A stretch of 64,000 nucleotides of DNA, taken from contig NZ_SATR01000001.1 of assembly GCF_004551525.1 (NCBI RefSeq), positions 310,001 to 374,000 of the forward strand, given 5' to 3'. The stretch comes from Vibrio ouci (lineage in GTDB: Bacteria > Pseudomonadota > Gammaproteobacteria > Enterobacterales > Vibrionaceae). Shown piece after piece: positions 47,845-56,588 of this stretch; the stretch's first letter is position 1, and each line of letters starts with the position of its first letter. Both the position numbers and the translations under genes were made by a program. The notes under the pieces were generated by a model. It had not been told where the DNA came from and did no database searches. It worked only from the letters and a program-made list of their open reading frames with translations.

Positions 47845-47974
47845 TAATAAGAACTACCTTAAGAGTCTGATGAAAAGTTATATTTGATAGTTACATCATT
47901 TTGATTAACAAAATAACTCAACAAATATAGCATTTTACCAAAACATGGTCACGCCACATAAACAGTTCAACGTA

Positions 47975-48922
47975 CTATTTATTTAATACTTGTCGCAGTC
48001 GTTCTTGGGCTACTTCAACTAATAAGTCTGGTTGGAACTTGGAAATAAAGCGATCACAGCCGACCTTTTTCACCATAGCATCATTAAAGCTACCACTCAG
48101 GGAGGTATTCAAAGTGACATACAGATCCTTCATGCGAGGATCGGTACGAATCTCATGGGTAAGCTTATAGCCATCCATCTCTGGCATTTCAGCATCGGTA
48201 ATCATCAATAGCAGCTCACTAACAACATTTTTGCCTTCATCGGCCCATGACTTAAGTAAGTTGAGAGCTTCTAGACCATCACGACATTCAATGATGTTTA
48301 AACCAAGCTGAGAAAGTGTTCCGCGCACCTGGGAGCGCGCCGTTGACGAATCATCAACAATCAAAACATTACGCCCGACCATTTCATCGACTAACTCTTG
48401 ATCAAGCACACCTTCAGAAATCGAAATATCGTAATCGATAATTTGCGCCAGTACTTTTTCAACGTCGATAATCTCAACGATACTCTGCCCATCACCATTT
48501 TTGACATGAGTGATTGCCGTCAGATAGTTCGCTCTACCCGCAGTTTTTGGTGGTGGTTGAATTTCCGTCCAAGCGGTATTGACGATATTCCTAACTTGAC
48601 CAACCAAAAAGCCCTGCACCGTACGGTTGTATTCGGTAATGATGAGATTCTCTTCTTGGTTTTCTAAGCGCGATGCAGGAAAGCCTATCGCCGCTCGAAG
48701 ATCAATCACAGGTACAGAAACGCCGCGCAATGACGCCACACCAGTGATGTGGTGATGGGAACCCGGCATTTTGGTTAAGGGTGGAACCTTAATCACTTCA
48801 CGCACTTTGAACACGTTGATGGCAAAAATTTGTCTGCTGTTCAAACTGAATAACAACAGCTCCAAGCGGTTCTCACCTACAAGGTTGGTTCGCTGATCAA
48901 CTGTATTTAATACTCCAGACAT
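47975..48922 (-). CDS. cheV: Chemotaxis coupling protein CheV
   Basis: A 315-residue protein with an N-terminal CheW-like domain (about 18-165) and a C-terminal response-regulator domain (about 184-310). The receiver has the acidic pair D190-D191 (IVDDSS), phospho-acceptor D243 (ITDAEMPEMDG) and K295. CheV couples chemoreceptors to CheA and adapts by phosphorylation. The start is the ATG at 48922 with GAGAAG just upstream; a five-codon longer frame opens with TTG. Vibrios carry several CheV paralogues, so this is one of them. Confidence 0.93.
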   Translation of the reverse strand: MSGVLNTVDQRTNLVGENRLELLLFSLNSRQIFAINVFKVREVIKVPPLTKMPGSHHHITGVASLRGVSVPVIDLRAAIGFPASRLENQEENLIITEYNRTVQGFLVGQVRNIVNTAWTEIQPPPKTAGRANYLTAITHVKNGDGQSIVEIIDVEKVLAQIIDYDISISEGVLDQELVDEMVGRNVLIVDDSSTARSQVRGTLSQLGLNIIECRDGLEALNLLKSWADEGKNVVSELLLMITDAEMPEMDGYKLTHEIRTDPRMKDLYVTLNTSLSGSFNDAMVKKVGCDRFISKFQPDLLVEVAQERLRQVLNK

Positions 48923-48973
48923 ACTACTTCTCGCCAAACGTGGATAATGTAAAAATAGCCTATTGAGAGGCTA

Positions 48974-49020
48974 AGATAAAAATAAACCCATACATCACTC
49001 AAGATTATATGGGTTTATTT
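48974..49020 (-). terminator. Terminator of mlc
   Basis: A perfect 13-bp stem (48980-48992 and 49008-49020) with a 15-base loop runs into TTTTTATC on the minus strand, 35 bp after the mlc stop. Confidence 0.75.
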
Positions 49021-49054
49021 AGAATTTAACAGTAACTGACTAGTATCTGTGATC

Positions 49055-50272
49055 TTAGCCTTCAATCACTTTCATCAACAATAGACCATCATACAGCGCT
49101 TGTTTGATCAGTGCTGCGCCCGGCATTGTTGCTTGTTTATAGAAACGTGACTCAACCAATTCAAGGTCTTGGTGATAGACAGGTAAGCTCTGCTCTTCAA
49201 TACAAGTTTGAATCGCCGGATAAAGAACGTCTTTAGCTTGGTTAATTGCTCCGCCAATCAGTACTTTCTCTGGGTTAAATAGGTTGATTACGATAGCAAT
49301 CGCAGAGCCTAGATAACGTCCGAGCTTCTCAATCACATCAACCGCGAGTGGATCGCCGTTCGCTGCCGCTTCACAAATATCTTCAACCGACACTTCTTCA
49401 ATGTCCTCAAGGCAAGAAGTCTCACCTTGGGCAATTCGTTCGGTCACTTCACTACGAATAGCTTGCGAACTGGCAACGGTTTCAAGACAGCCACGATTGC
49501 CACAATGACAAAGCTTACCTTGAGGGTCGATTTGAATATGACCAAGTTCACCGATGTTACCGTGGCGCCCTTGTAGCACTCGACCATCAAGCACAATACC
49601 AGCGCCCAAGCCATGGTGAATGGAAATCAGCACCGAGTTTTCATTATCTTGCGAATGGCCAAATAGCTTTTCAGCCAACGCCCAAGCTCGCGTGTCATTG
49701 GCGATAAAAACAGGCAGCCCAGTCGCTTTGTAAATTTCAGGACCAAGTGGCAGGTTCTCAACGTTGTAGTGTGGCATCTGCAGCACTACACCCTGCTCTG
49801 AGTTCACTAGGCCAGGTAACGTGATCGCAATACTTGTTACACGATCTAACTGTTCAGTATAAGTTTGGAAAAACTCATCGATTTCATGCAGCAATCGCGC
49901 AAGAACATCGTCTTGGTCCACTTCATGGATATCAATCTTAGTATCGATAAGTACATCACCACCCAACTCATGCAATGCAATCGTCAAGTAGCCACGTCCT
50001 AAACGCATCGAAAGAAATTGCCACCCTTCGTTGTTGACCTGTAGACCAACGGCAGGACGCCCACGACTGGTCGCTTCCTGGACTGTGGTTTCGTGTATCA
50101 GGTGGGCCTCGATGAGCTCACGAGTGATTTTGGTAATACTCGCAGGTGCGAGCTCACTCTTTTTAGAGAGATCGATTCGAGAAATGGGACCTTTTTGATC
50201 AATGAGTTTATATACACGGCCAGCATTGACCTGCTTGATATGATCAATATGGCCAGGTTGAGCCATGTACAT
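49055..50272 (-). CDS. mlc: ROK-family repressor Mlc (glucose-responsive PTS regulator)
   Basis: A 405-residue repressor matching E. coli Mlc along its length (QPGHIDHIKQVNAGRVYKLI, ELAPASITKI in the N-terminal helix-turn-helix). The ROK domain has the zinc-binding motif CHCGNRGCLE preceded by GELGHIQIDPQG. Mlc represses pts genes until it is sequestered by dephosphorylated PtsG, which is encoded in this window at 54712. GGAG lies six bases upstream of the ATG. A palindrome near its own promoter suggests autoregulation. Confidence 0.94.
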   Translation of the reverse strand: MYMAQPGHIDHIKQVNAGRVYKLIDQKGPISRIDLSKKSELAPASITKITRELIEAHLIHETTVQEATSRGRPAVGLQVNNEGWQFLSMRLGRGYLTIALHELGGDVLIDTKIDIHEVDQDDVLARLLHEIDEFFQTYTEQLDRVTSIAITLPGLVNSEQGVVLQMPHYNVENLPLGPEIYKATGLPVFIANDTRAWALAEKLFGHSQDNENSVLISIHHGLGAGIVLDGRVLQGRHGNIGELGHIQIDPQGKLCHCGNRGCLETVASSQAIRSEVTERIAQGETSCLEDIEEVSVEDICEAAANGDPLAVDVIEKLGRYLGSAIAIVINLFNPEKVLIGGAINQAKDVLYPAIQTCIEEQSLPVYHQDLELVESRFYKQATMPGAALIKQALYDGLLLMKVIEG

Positions 50273-50593
50273 AGAGCACTCCGAATATCAACAACCTGGT
50301 AATTTTTTTACTTTGCGAAGTAATTGTGAAGAGCTTTGATAGATCGCCGTGACAAGTGTCACGTATAAACATAATTCTTTGTGTACCTAATCAAATAGCG
50401 AAGGATTTATCACATTTAATCTTCTATTTTTTTGCATTAATAAATATGTCTTTCATCACCTTTCAAATGAGAACACGAGCAAATAATCAGCACCCTTCCT
50501 CGGCAGGTATATACTTATAAATTTAGGGATGAGAACAACAACTTATCAGCCGCATCGTTTTCTTCGCGGTAAAATCAGATCAAGGAGATCCGA
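50273..50593. promoter_or_regulatory. Divergent mlc / pykA regulatory region
   Basis: This 321-bp AT-rich region holds TTACTT-TGCG-AAGTAA (50308-50323), a perfect palindrome 36 bp from the mlc start and a candidate Mlc operator. It also holds CGTGA-CAAGTG-TCACG (50348-50363), which has the GTGA-N6-TCAC core of a CRP site and is fully symmetrical. The remaining ~200 bp toward pykA show only AT-rich promoter-like sequence. Confidence 0.5.
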
Positions 50594-52036
50594 ATGACCT
50601 CAATCCAAAGAAGAACAAAAATTGTTTCTACTCTTGGACCTTCTACCGATGCACCCGGCGTACTTGAAGCAATTTTAGAAGCTGGCGTGAACGTTGTAAG
50701 AATGAACTTTTCACATGGAAGTGCAGAAGATCACCGTGAGCGTGCAACACGTGTGCGCAATATTTCTGCCAAGCTCGGCACTCATGTCGCTATCTTAGGC
50801 GACCTCCAAGGACCTAAGATACGCGTATCGACCTTCAAAGATGGCAAAGTGCAACTCAACGTAGGGGATATTTTCACTCTAGATAGCAGCTTGCCAGCAG
50901 GCCAAGGTGATAAAGACGCTGTTGGCTTAGACTACAAAGAACTGCCAAACGATGTTTCCACTGGCGATGTACTGCTACTTGATGATGGCCGTGTTCAATT
51001 GCAAGTAATGGCCGTTAGCGGTACGCAAGTTCGAACCAAAGTGATCATCGGTGGCCCTTTATCCAACAATAAAGGCATCAACAAGAAAGGCGGTGGCCTA
51101 TCTGCGGAAGCACTGACTGAAAAAGATAAAAATGACATCAAGTTAGCAGCAGAGATCAAAGTCGATTACTTAGCCGTTTCATTCCCAAGGAATGGCGAAG
51201 ATATGAAATACGCCCGTAGACTTGCCACTGATGCAGGCCTACAAACCCGCCTTGTAGCGAAGGTAGAACGCGCTGAGACCGTCGAAACAGAAGAAAGCAT
51301 AGATGACATCATTCTTGCTTCAGACGCCGTTATGGTGGCTCGTGGGGACCTAGGGGTCGAAATTGGTGACCCAGAATTAATTGGTGTGCAAAAACAACTG
51401 ATTCGTCGAGCGCGTGCATTGAACCGTACTGTCATTACTGCCACTCAAATGATGGAATCGATGATGGAAAATCCGATGCCGACTCGTGCTGAGGTTATGG
51501 ACGTGGCAAACGCGGTTCTCGACGGTACCGATGCGGTAATGCTTTCTGGTGAAACGGCAGCAGGTAAATACCCATTAGAAACCGTTTGCTCTATGGCAGA
51601 GGTGTGTGTCGGTGCTGAAAAAATGTCGTCGATTAACCGCTCTGGCTACCGCATGGATTCAGTGTTTGAAACCGGTGAAGAGACCATTGCGATGTCTACC
51701 ATGTTTGCAGCCAACCACATGCGTGGCGTCAAAGGCATTGTTACCCTGACGGAATCAGGCCGAACGGCACTTATGATGTCACGCTTAAGCTCGGGCCTAC
51801 CCATTTTTGCGCTATCGCGAAACGAGCGAACCCTTAATCTATCTGCCCTCTACCGTGGTGTGTTCCCGGTCTACTTTGATGATAAAGGGGATACTGGGTT
51901 AGAGATTGCACAAGCTGCAGTCGGAACGCTGAGAGAGCGCGGCCTGTTAGATGAAGGCGACTTAGTCATTATCACCCAAGGTGACGTGATGGACGTTGTT
52001 GGTTCAACCAACTGCATGCGTATTGTTGCTGCCTAA
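50594..52036 (+). CDS. pykA: Pyruvate kinase II (PykA)
   Basis: A 480-residue glycolytic enzyme making pyruvate and ATP from phosphoenolpyruvate and ADP. Conserved segments include [48 protein letters not shown] and [15 protein letters not shown]. The sequence is closer to E. coli PykA (AMP-activated type II) than PykF. AAGGAG lies upstream of the ATG. Its neighbour mlc links it to sugar control. Confidence 0.96.
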   Translation: MTSIQRRTKIVSTLGPSTDAPGVLEAILEAGVNVVRMNFSHGSAEDHRERATRVRNISAKLGTHVAILGDLQGPKIRVSTFKDGKVQLNVGDIFTLDSSLPAGQGDKDAVGLDYKELPNDVSTGDVLLLDDGRVQLQVMAVSGTQVRTKVIIGGPLSNNKGINKKGGGLSAEALTEKDKNDIKLAAEIKVDYLAVSFPRNGEDMKYARRLATDAGLQTRLVAKVERAETVETEESIDDIILASDAVMVARGDLGVEIGDPELIGVQKQLIRRARALNRTVITATQMMESMMENPMPTRAEVMDVANAVLDGTDAVMLSGETAAGKYPLETVCSMAEVCVGAEKMSSINRSGYRMDSVFETGEETIAMSTMFAANHMRGVKGIVTLTESGRTALMMSRLSSGLPIFALSRNERTLNLSALYRGVFPVYFDDKGDTGLEIAQAAVGTLRERGLLDEGDLVIITQGDVMDVVGSTNCMRIVAA

Positions 52037-52054
52037 CGCAAAGTAAATCAATCA

Positions 52055-52079
52055 TGTGGGGAGATGTTTACTCCCCACA
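52055..52079. terminator. Hairpin terminator of pykA, overlapping the patatin gene end
   Basis: TGTGGGGAG (52055-52063) pairs with CTCCCCACA (52071-52079) around a seven-base loop. The stop codon of the convergent patatin gene (52068-52070) lies in the loop, and its last three codons are in the stem. Confidence 0.75.
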
Positions 52080-53225
52080 CTTCAATTCAAAGGTTGGTTT
52101 GGCAAGACATTGCGAAAACGACTCCACAAAGCGAAAACCTGCATCTAGTCCCACTTGATAATCATGCAGCAAATCTTCCCTTTCACTCATCAACGATGTT
52201 GATTTCAGCGGTTGATCCGGTTTGATTTGGACGATAAAGCAGTCATCTGGCGGAGAATGTAAAAAGTCCTGCGTTAATGAATAGGTTTGATAGTGCACCA
52301 TCAGCATATCCGCTAATCCAGAATCAAACTTATCACCAAGAAGATGACTCAGCCGATAAATATCATCGGCGCCAAAAAGCCAACGACCACCATTGAGTAG
52401 CTCAAGATGGGTATGTTCGCTTTTCTCTAGACGAGAGCGCTCAACTTGCTCGTTAAAAAAGCTACTCCAGTCTTGTTTCCACTGGCCCAGTTTATCTTGC
52501 CAATGCCCTTGGATAACATTGAACGAATCACGTAACCACTCGACTGAGGGCTCTTGGTTGACCTCTTCAGTATCGGTAATTAAATCTTCCCCCTCCGTTC
52601 TGATCACCACAATGCAGCGCGCTTCTTTACGCCAAGCTTCTTGCACAGGAATTGACGCCGATACACCGCCATCAACATATTCACCATGAGGGAACAAAAT
52701 AGGTTCAGGGTAAAGCCGAGGAATAGCGCAAGTGGCAAGAAGCACTCGCCTCCAGTCATCTTGTAACATCGGTAGGTAGTGATCGGATAAACGATTGGTA
52801 TCGGTCACTGCAGCATACGCCTCTCGGCCAGACAAAATCTTACGTCCCATATCAATGTCTAACCGATAGGGATAATCGCAAATTTTTTCTAGTGCCCAAT
52901 CCATGTCCATATATTGCTTACGGCGGATATAACGAAATAGGTTAAAGAACTCAGAGTCAGTAGTGAGTTCGAGAATAAACGAGCGACCAATACCTTTCTG
53001 GCGGCAAAGGAATCCACATAGATTCATCGCACCGGCGGAAGTACCGTAGAAAGAGTGGAAGGGATCGAAGTTGGAAAGAAGAAAGGCATCAAGCACACCG
53101 GAAGTAAAAATCCCCCGTTGGCCACCACCTTGTGCGACCAGAGCATTTTTACCGCCAGTGTATTTTTTTAGTCGTTCAGCATCAAACTGTACAGCGGTAT
53201 TCGTTACGACACCGCAATTTTTCAT
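52068..53225 (-). CDS. Patatin-like phospholipase (YjjU type)
   Basis: A 385-residue cytoplasmic patatin-fold hydrolase. The oxyanion-hole segment GGGQRG is at 33-38, the nucleophile Ser63 in GTSAG (61-65), and the catalytic Asp185 in DGG. The overall layout matches the YjjU family; the natural lipid substrate is unknown. It is preceded by a 30-residue membrane peptide gene with a 7-bp gap, so the two are probably one transcript. The 3' end lies inside the pykA terminator. Confidence 0.88.
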   Translation of the reverse strand: MKNCGVVTNTAVQFDAERLKKYTGGKNALVAQGGGQRGIFTSGVLDAFLLSNFDPFHSFYGTSAGAMNLCGFLCRQKGIGRSFILELTTDSEFFNLFRYIRRKQYMDMDWALEKICDYPYRLDIDMGRKILSGREAYAAVTDTNRLSDHYLPMLQDDWRRVLLATCAIPRLYPEPILFPHGEYVDGGVSASIPVQEAWRKEARCIVVIRTEGEDLITDTEEVNQEPSVEWLRDSFNVIQGHWQDKLGQWKQDWSSFFNEQVERSRLEKSEHTHLELLNGGRWLFGADDIYRLSHLLGDKFDSGLADMLMVHYQTYSLTQDFLHSPPDDCFIVQIKPDQPLKSTSLMSEREDLLHDYQVGLDAGFRFVESFSQCLAKPTFELKCGE

Positions 53226-53232
53226 GGCATCC

Positions 53233-53325
53233 CTAGGCAGTCGTTATTGCAATCAAGGCATATCCAAGAATAACTGCGAAAGCGGCAGCCGTAATCAGTA
53301 GGGCATATTTTAGATTGTGTTCCAT
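53233..53325 (-). CDS. YnhF-like 30-residue membrane peptide
   Basis: A minus-strand frame encodes MEHNLKYALLITAAAFAVIL followed by ten more mostly hydrophobic residues, giving one membrane helix after a short polar N-terminus. The very strong Shine-Dalgarno AGGAGG lies five bases before the ATG, which is good evidence that it is translated. Length and the start M-x(3)-LK-[FY]-[AS]-L resemble the YnhF family of small membrane proteins (29 residues in E. coli). It ends 7 bp before the patatin gene. It is too short for usual gene-finding cut-offs. Function unknown. Confidence 0.8.
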   Translation of the reverse strand: MEHNLKYALLITAAAFAVILGYALIAITTA

Positions 53326-53454
53326 AGACACCTCCTCGTTGTTTAACAAAGTAATAACATCAGTGTGAGATATCTTCAATTAATACGCATTTTTCGTGCG
53401 GAATTATGGCGTTAGCGTCACACTTAGCTTTCCAAACGTAGAAAAGGGCAAAAA

Positions 53455-54048
53455 ATGAATATCATCTCCCGATTATGTTTTCCGATCTTGATTGCAGGTG
53501 TTAGCCCTCTAGTTCAAGCCGATACCTACCTATCCCCTTGGCTAGGCTATACCTTTGGAGGAAGTGTCGAAGATCAGAACCAGAATGAGCTCGATTTGAA
53601 GGCTTCAGAAAGTTACGCGCTATCATTGGAAACCGATGTCGACAAAGGACGTATGGGGCTGTTTTATGCGAATCAACGTTCAGAGGTGGAAGACATTAAT
53701 CTAAACTCTTCAATCCACTATCTACACATTCAAAGTAGCATCTATTACCCAGTACAAGATAAATGGCAGTCCTACTTAGGCGTTGGTCTGGGGGCTTCAT
53801 ATGTCGATGCTGACTGGGTTAAAGATGAATGGGGATTTTCAGCCAGTATCTTTGGTGGCTTTGAGTATCAATTCAGTGACTCGCTGGCACTCAATACTCA
53901 ACTGCGCTGGCTTGGTACAGTGGTCGACAATGAAACCAGTGGCGCGTGTAATCTGCCTGCGGGTGGAGATAGCTCTTGTGTGGTTAAGTTCAAGACAGAT
54001 TGGATGAATCAGTTCTCAGCGAATCTCGGACTCACTTGGTCTTTTTAA
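53455..54048 (+). CDS. Small outer-membrane beta-barrel protein, unknown function
   Basis: A 197-residue protein with a signal peptide (about 1-22, ending VQA). The mature part alternates hydrophobic and polar residues in about eight strands and ends in Phe (LGLTWSF), as outer-membrane barrels do. A single pair of cysteines (CNLPAGGDSSC) lies in a likely loop. AAAAGGG precedes the ATG. I do not recognise a specific family; an OmpA-like or OmpW-like eight-strand barrel is the best description. Confidence 0.75.
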   Translation: MNIISRLCFPILIAGVSPLVQADTYLSPWLGYTFGGSVEDQNQNELDLKASESYALSLETDVDKGRMGLFYANQRSEVEDINLNSSIHYLHIQSSIYYPVQDKWQSYLGVGLGASYVDADWVKDEWGFSASIFGGFEYQFSDSLALNTQLRWLGTVVDNETSGACNLPAGGDSSCVVKFKTDWMNQFSANLGLTWSF

Positions 54049-54070
54049 TCGTTTGTCAAAAGAATAAGAA

Positions 54071-54091
54071 AGGGCCAAGTCAATTGGCCCT
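54071..54091. terminator. Terminator between convergent outer-membrane genes
   Basis: AGGGCCAA (54071-54078) pairs with TTGGCCCT (54084-54091). The T-rich tail is better on the minus strand (TTCTTATTCTTTT) and it probably serves both genes. Confidence 0.75.
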
Positions 54092-54111
54092 CTTCCCATT
54101 CGGCAACTTGG

Positions 54112-54534
54112 CTAGAATGAATATTTGATACCTAACGCACCGCCTATTTGCAGTTCAGGTCCTGTGTATAGGTTGAGTTCTGGATGTACCTGTCCATACA
54201 TCTCCCAACCCTTGCTAATATCCCACTTCAACCCTAGTGGCACACGAGCACCGAACTCTTTGTGATCCCACTCACTCCAGCCACCAACACCCACATACCA
54301 AGAAACCGGAGTATTGGCATCAAATCGCCCTCTTTTCAGAATGTAGTCAAACGCAGCACCATCATTGCCTAGAGTAAAGCGATAGGTATCATCAAGCTCT
54401 AACACCACGCTAAGTTCCTGATCGATTGCCATCCCCACCGCAACTTTCGTCGACTGCGGTTCTTCTGCATATACTAACGAGCTTGCTGCTGTAACCAAAA
54501 CCGCAGCACCGAGTAGTAGACCTGAGTTTTTCAT
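54112..54534 (-). CDS. Small exported beta-barrel-like protein, unknown function
   Basis: A 140-residue protein with a signal peptide (1-23, ending VYA). The mature 117 residues have strand-like alternation (WYVGVGGWSEWDH, GARVPLGLKWDIS, LQIGGALGIKYSF) and an aromatic C-terminus typical of outer-membrane insertion. It is convergent with another small barrel protein at 53455. No family recognised. Confidence 0.72.
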   Translation of the reverse strand: MKNSGLLLGAAVLVTAASSLVYAEEPQSTKVAVGMAIDQELSVVLELDDTYRFTLGNDGAAFDYILKRGRFDANTPVSWYVGVGGWSEWDHKEFGARVPLGLKWDISKGWEMYGQVHPELNLYTGPELQIGGALGIKYSF

Positions 54535-54666
54535 ATTAGGCTTTTCCTATACACAAAATAAAACAGTGTACAATTATCCAAGCATGTAAGAAAAGGATGT
54601 CAGAGAAAGGTGAAAACGAATGGGAATGACAAAGCTAGATCTCAGAGCCGAACGCTATGAAAACAA

Positions 54667-54690
54667 AAAAGGAGGCCGAAGCCTCCTTTT
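54667..54690 (-). terminator. Terminator of ptsG
   Basis: AAAAGGAGGC (54667-54676) pairs with GCCTCCTTTT (54681-54690) around a tetraloop, 22 bp after the ptsG stop, with a T-rich tail on the minus strand. Confidence 0.9.
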
Positions 54691-54711
54691 GTCAATTAGA
54701 TGAAAAAGTGA

Positions 54712-56142
54712 TTAACCGTGGTTACGGATCCACTCATCCATTTCTGTTTTCAGGTTGTCAGACTTAGTACCGAAGATAGCCTGAACACCACCTGCTACAA
54801 CTACTACGCCAGCTGCGCCTAGTTGTTTTAGTTTGTCTTGGTTAACAGCTTCAGTATCTGCAACTGCTACACGTAGACGAGTGATACATGCGTCTAGACC
54901 AGTGATGTTTGCTTTGCCGCCGAATGCTGCAACTAGCTCACCTGCCATGTCTGAACCAGAAGTCGTTACTGCTTCTTCAGTTTCATCTTCACGACCAGGA
55001 GTCTTAAGGTCCATAGCTTTGATTACTGTGCGGAATACTACGTAGTAGATTGCAGCGTAAACAAGACCAGTCACTACCATCAGACCCATCTTCTGAGAGT
55101 TACCAGAAAGAACTAGGAAGTCGATTAGACCGTGTGAGAATGAAGTACCGTGTACGAAGCCTAGAGTATTTGCAACAACGTAAGCAGAACCAGCTAGTAG
55201 AGCGTGGATACCGTAAAGTAAAGGAGCAACGAATAGGAATGAGAATTCGATTGGCTCAGTGATACCTGTTAGGAATGAAGTCAGTGCAGCAGATGCCATG
55301 ATACCCATTACTTTCGCGCGGTTTTCTGGCTTAGCAGAGTGAGCGATAGCAATAGCAGCAGCTGGTAGACCGAACATCTTGAACATGTAACCACCCGCTA
55401 GCTGACCGAAGCCATTACCAGCAGCACGAGATGCTTCATCAGCAACTAGGTAACAAGTTAGAACGCCGTTTTGAGTTTCGCCTGCAGCGTTAACACAAGT
55501 ACCTGCTTCAAAGAAGAATGGTACGTTCCAAACGTGGTGTAAACCGAATGGGATTAGAGAACGCTCGATAACGCCGTAGATACCGAATGCAACCTGTGGG
55601 TTCTGGTGAGCAGCCCAGTCAGAAAACGCTGCAATCGCGCCGCCAATTGGAGGCCATACAACAGAAAGAACTAGACCAAGACCGATCGCTGAGAAACCAG
55701 TGATGATTGGAACAGCACGCTTACCAGCGAAGAAGCCAAGGTATTCTGGAAGTTGAATTTTGAAGAAACGGTTGAATGCCCAAGCAGCAACACCACCGAC
55801 AAGGATACCACCTAGTACACCTGTATCGATTTTTTCAACACCCATAACGCCAGCCATAACGCCTAGAGTTGCCGTCATGATGCCGTAACCAACGATAGCA
55901 GCAAGACCTGCTACACCATCGTTGTTAGTGAAGCCAAGCGCTACACCTACAGCGAATAGTAGAGCCATTTGGCCGAATACTGAACCACCCGCTTGTTCCA
56001 TTAGGTTAGAAACGATATCTGGAATGAAGCTTAGGTCGGCAGCACCGACACCTAGTAAAATACCTGCAACTGGTAAAACCGACACTGGTAGCATCAGAGC
56101 TTTACCAACTTTTTGCAGGTTAGCAAAAAGGTTCTTAAACAT
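54712..56142 (-). CDS. ptsG: Glucose PTS permease IIBC PtsG
   Basis: A 476-residue glucose transporter and phosphotransferase in the inner membrane. The EIIC domain begins [20 protein letters not shown]. The EIIB phospho-acceptor is Cys419 (DACITRLRV), close to Cys421 of E. coli PtsG. It has no fused EIIA and would use EIIA-Glc. I start at the ATG at 56142, which has CAGGAG seven bases upstream; the longer frame adds 25 unrelated residues. The gene order tatD-ptsG is conserved with enterobacteria. Control by the Mlc repressor encoded at 49055 is expected. Confidence 0.95.
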   Translation of the reverse strand: MFKNLFANLQKVGKALMLPVSVLPVAGILLGVGAADLSFIPDIVSNLMEQAGGSVFGQMALLFAVGVALGFTNNDGVAGLAAIVGYGIMTATLGVMAGVMGVEKIDTGVLGGILVGGVAAWAFNRFFKIQLPEYLGFFAGKRAVPIITGFSAIGLGLVLSVVWPPIGGAIAAFSDWAAHQNPQVAFGIYGVIERSLIPFGLHHVWNVPFFFEAGTCVNAAGETQNGVLTCYLVADEASRAAGNGFGQLAGGYMFKMFGLPAAAIAIAHSAKPENRAKVMGIMASAALTSFLTGITEPIEFSFLFVAPLLYGIHALLAGSAYVVANTLGFVHGTSFSHGLIDFLVLSGNSQKMGLMVVTGLVYAAIYYVVFRTVIKAMDLKTPGREDETEEAVTTSGSDMAGELVAAFGGKANITGLDACITRLRVAVADTEAVNQDKLKQLGAAGVVVVAGGVQAIFGTKSDNLKTEMDEWIRNHG

Positions 56143-56544
56143 GTTTATGCTCCTGAAAAGTTTATAAGATTTATTGGGCTCTAACGGCACACCCCCGTTA
56201 GCCTTAAATGTTAGCACCCTGAAAAAATGTAACCACTTATGTCACTATAATTTCTGGCTCTAAATATATATTGCGGGTAACGATACTTTCTAGCGAGTTA
56301 CGGAATTTAGTTTCAAACTAATAGATAGATCACAATCCAAACTTGGTTTTGAAATGGATTACAGGAACATAACACCATGATTAATAACAAAATAATCAAT
56401 GAAAGCATTAATTTCGATGGGTAAATAAAATAGATGCAGTTGTTATTTCATGTAACAAAATTACAAAAGGCACTTTTTAGGCTCTCAAGTTCAACATTTT
56501 TAGTGAACAAGCCGATTTAAACGCTTGCGCGTGAGTTTGATAAC
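56143..56544. promoter_or_regulatory. ptsG upstream region
   Basis: This ~400-bp AT-rich region holds the ptsG promoter. TTAGTTT-C-AAACTAA (56307-56321) is a perfect palindrome and GTAAC...GTTAC (56277-56300) an outer inverted repeat; either could be an operator, for example of Mlc. ATCACA near 56329 is only half a CRP site. I see no gene in it. Confidence 0.4.
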
Positions 56545-56571
56545 AAAAAAAAGGGGCCGAGGCCCCTTTTT
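56545..56571 (-). terminator. Terminator of the pabC-mltG-tmk-holB-tatD operon
   Basis: AAAAAGGGGC (56548-56557) pairs with GCCCCTTTTT (56562-56571) around the tetraloop CGAG, with eight Ts on the minus strand. It lies 18 bp after tatD and separates it from ptsG. Confidence 0.93.
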
Positions 56572-56588
56572 CACTGTGATTTAATTTT

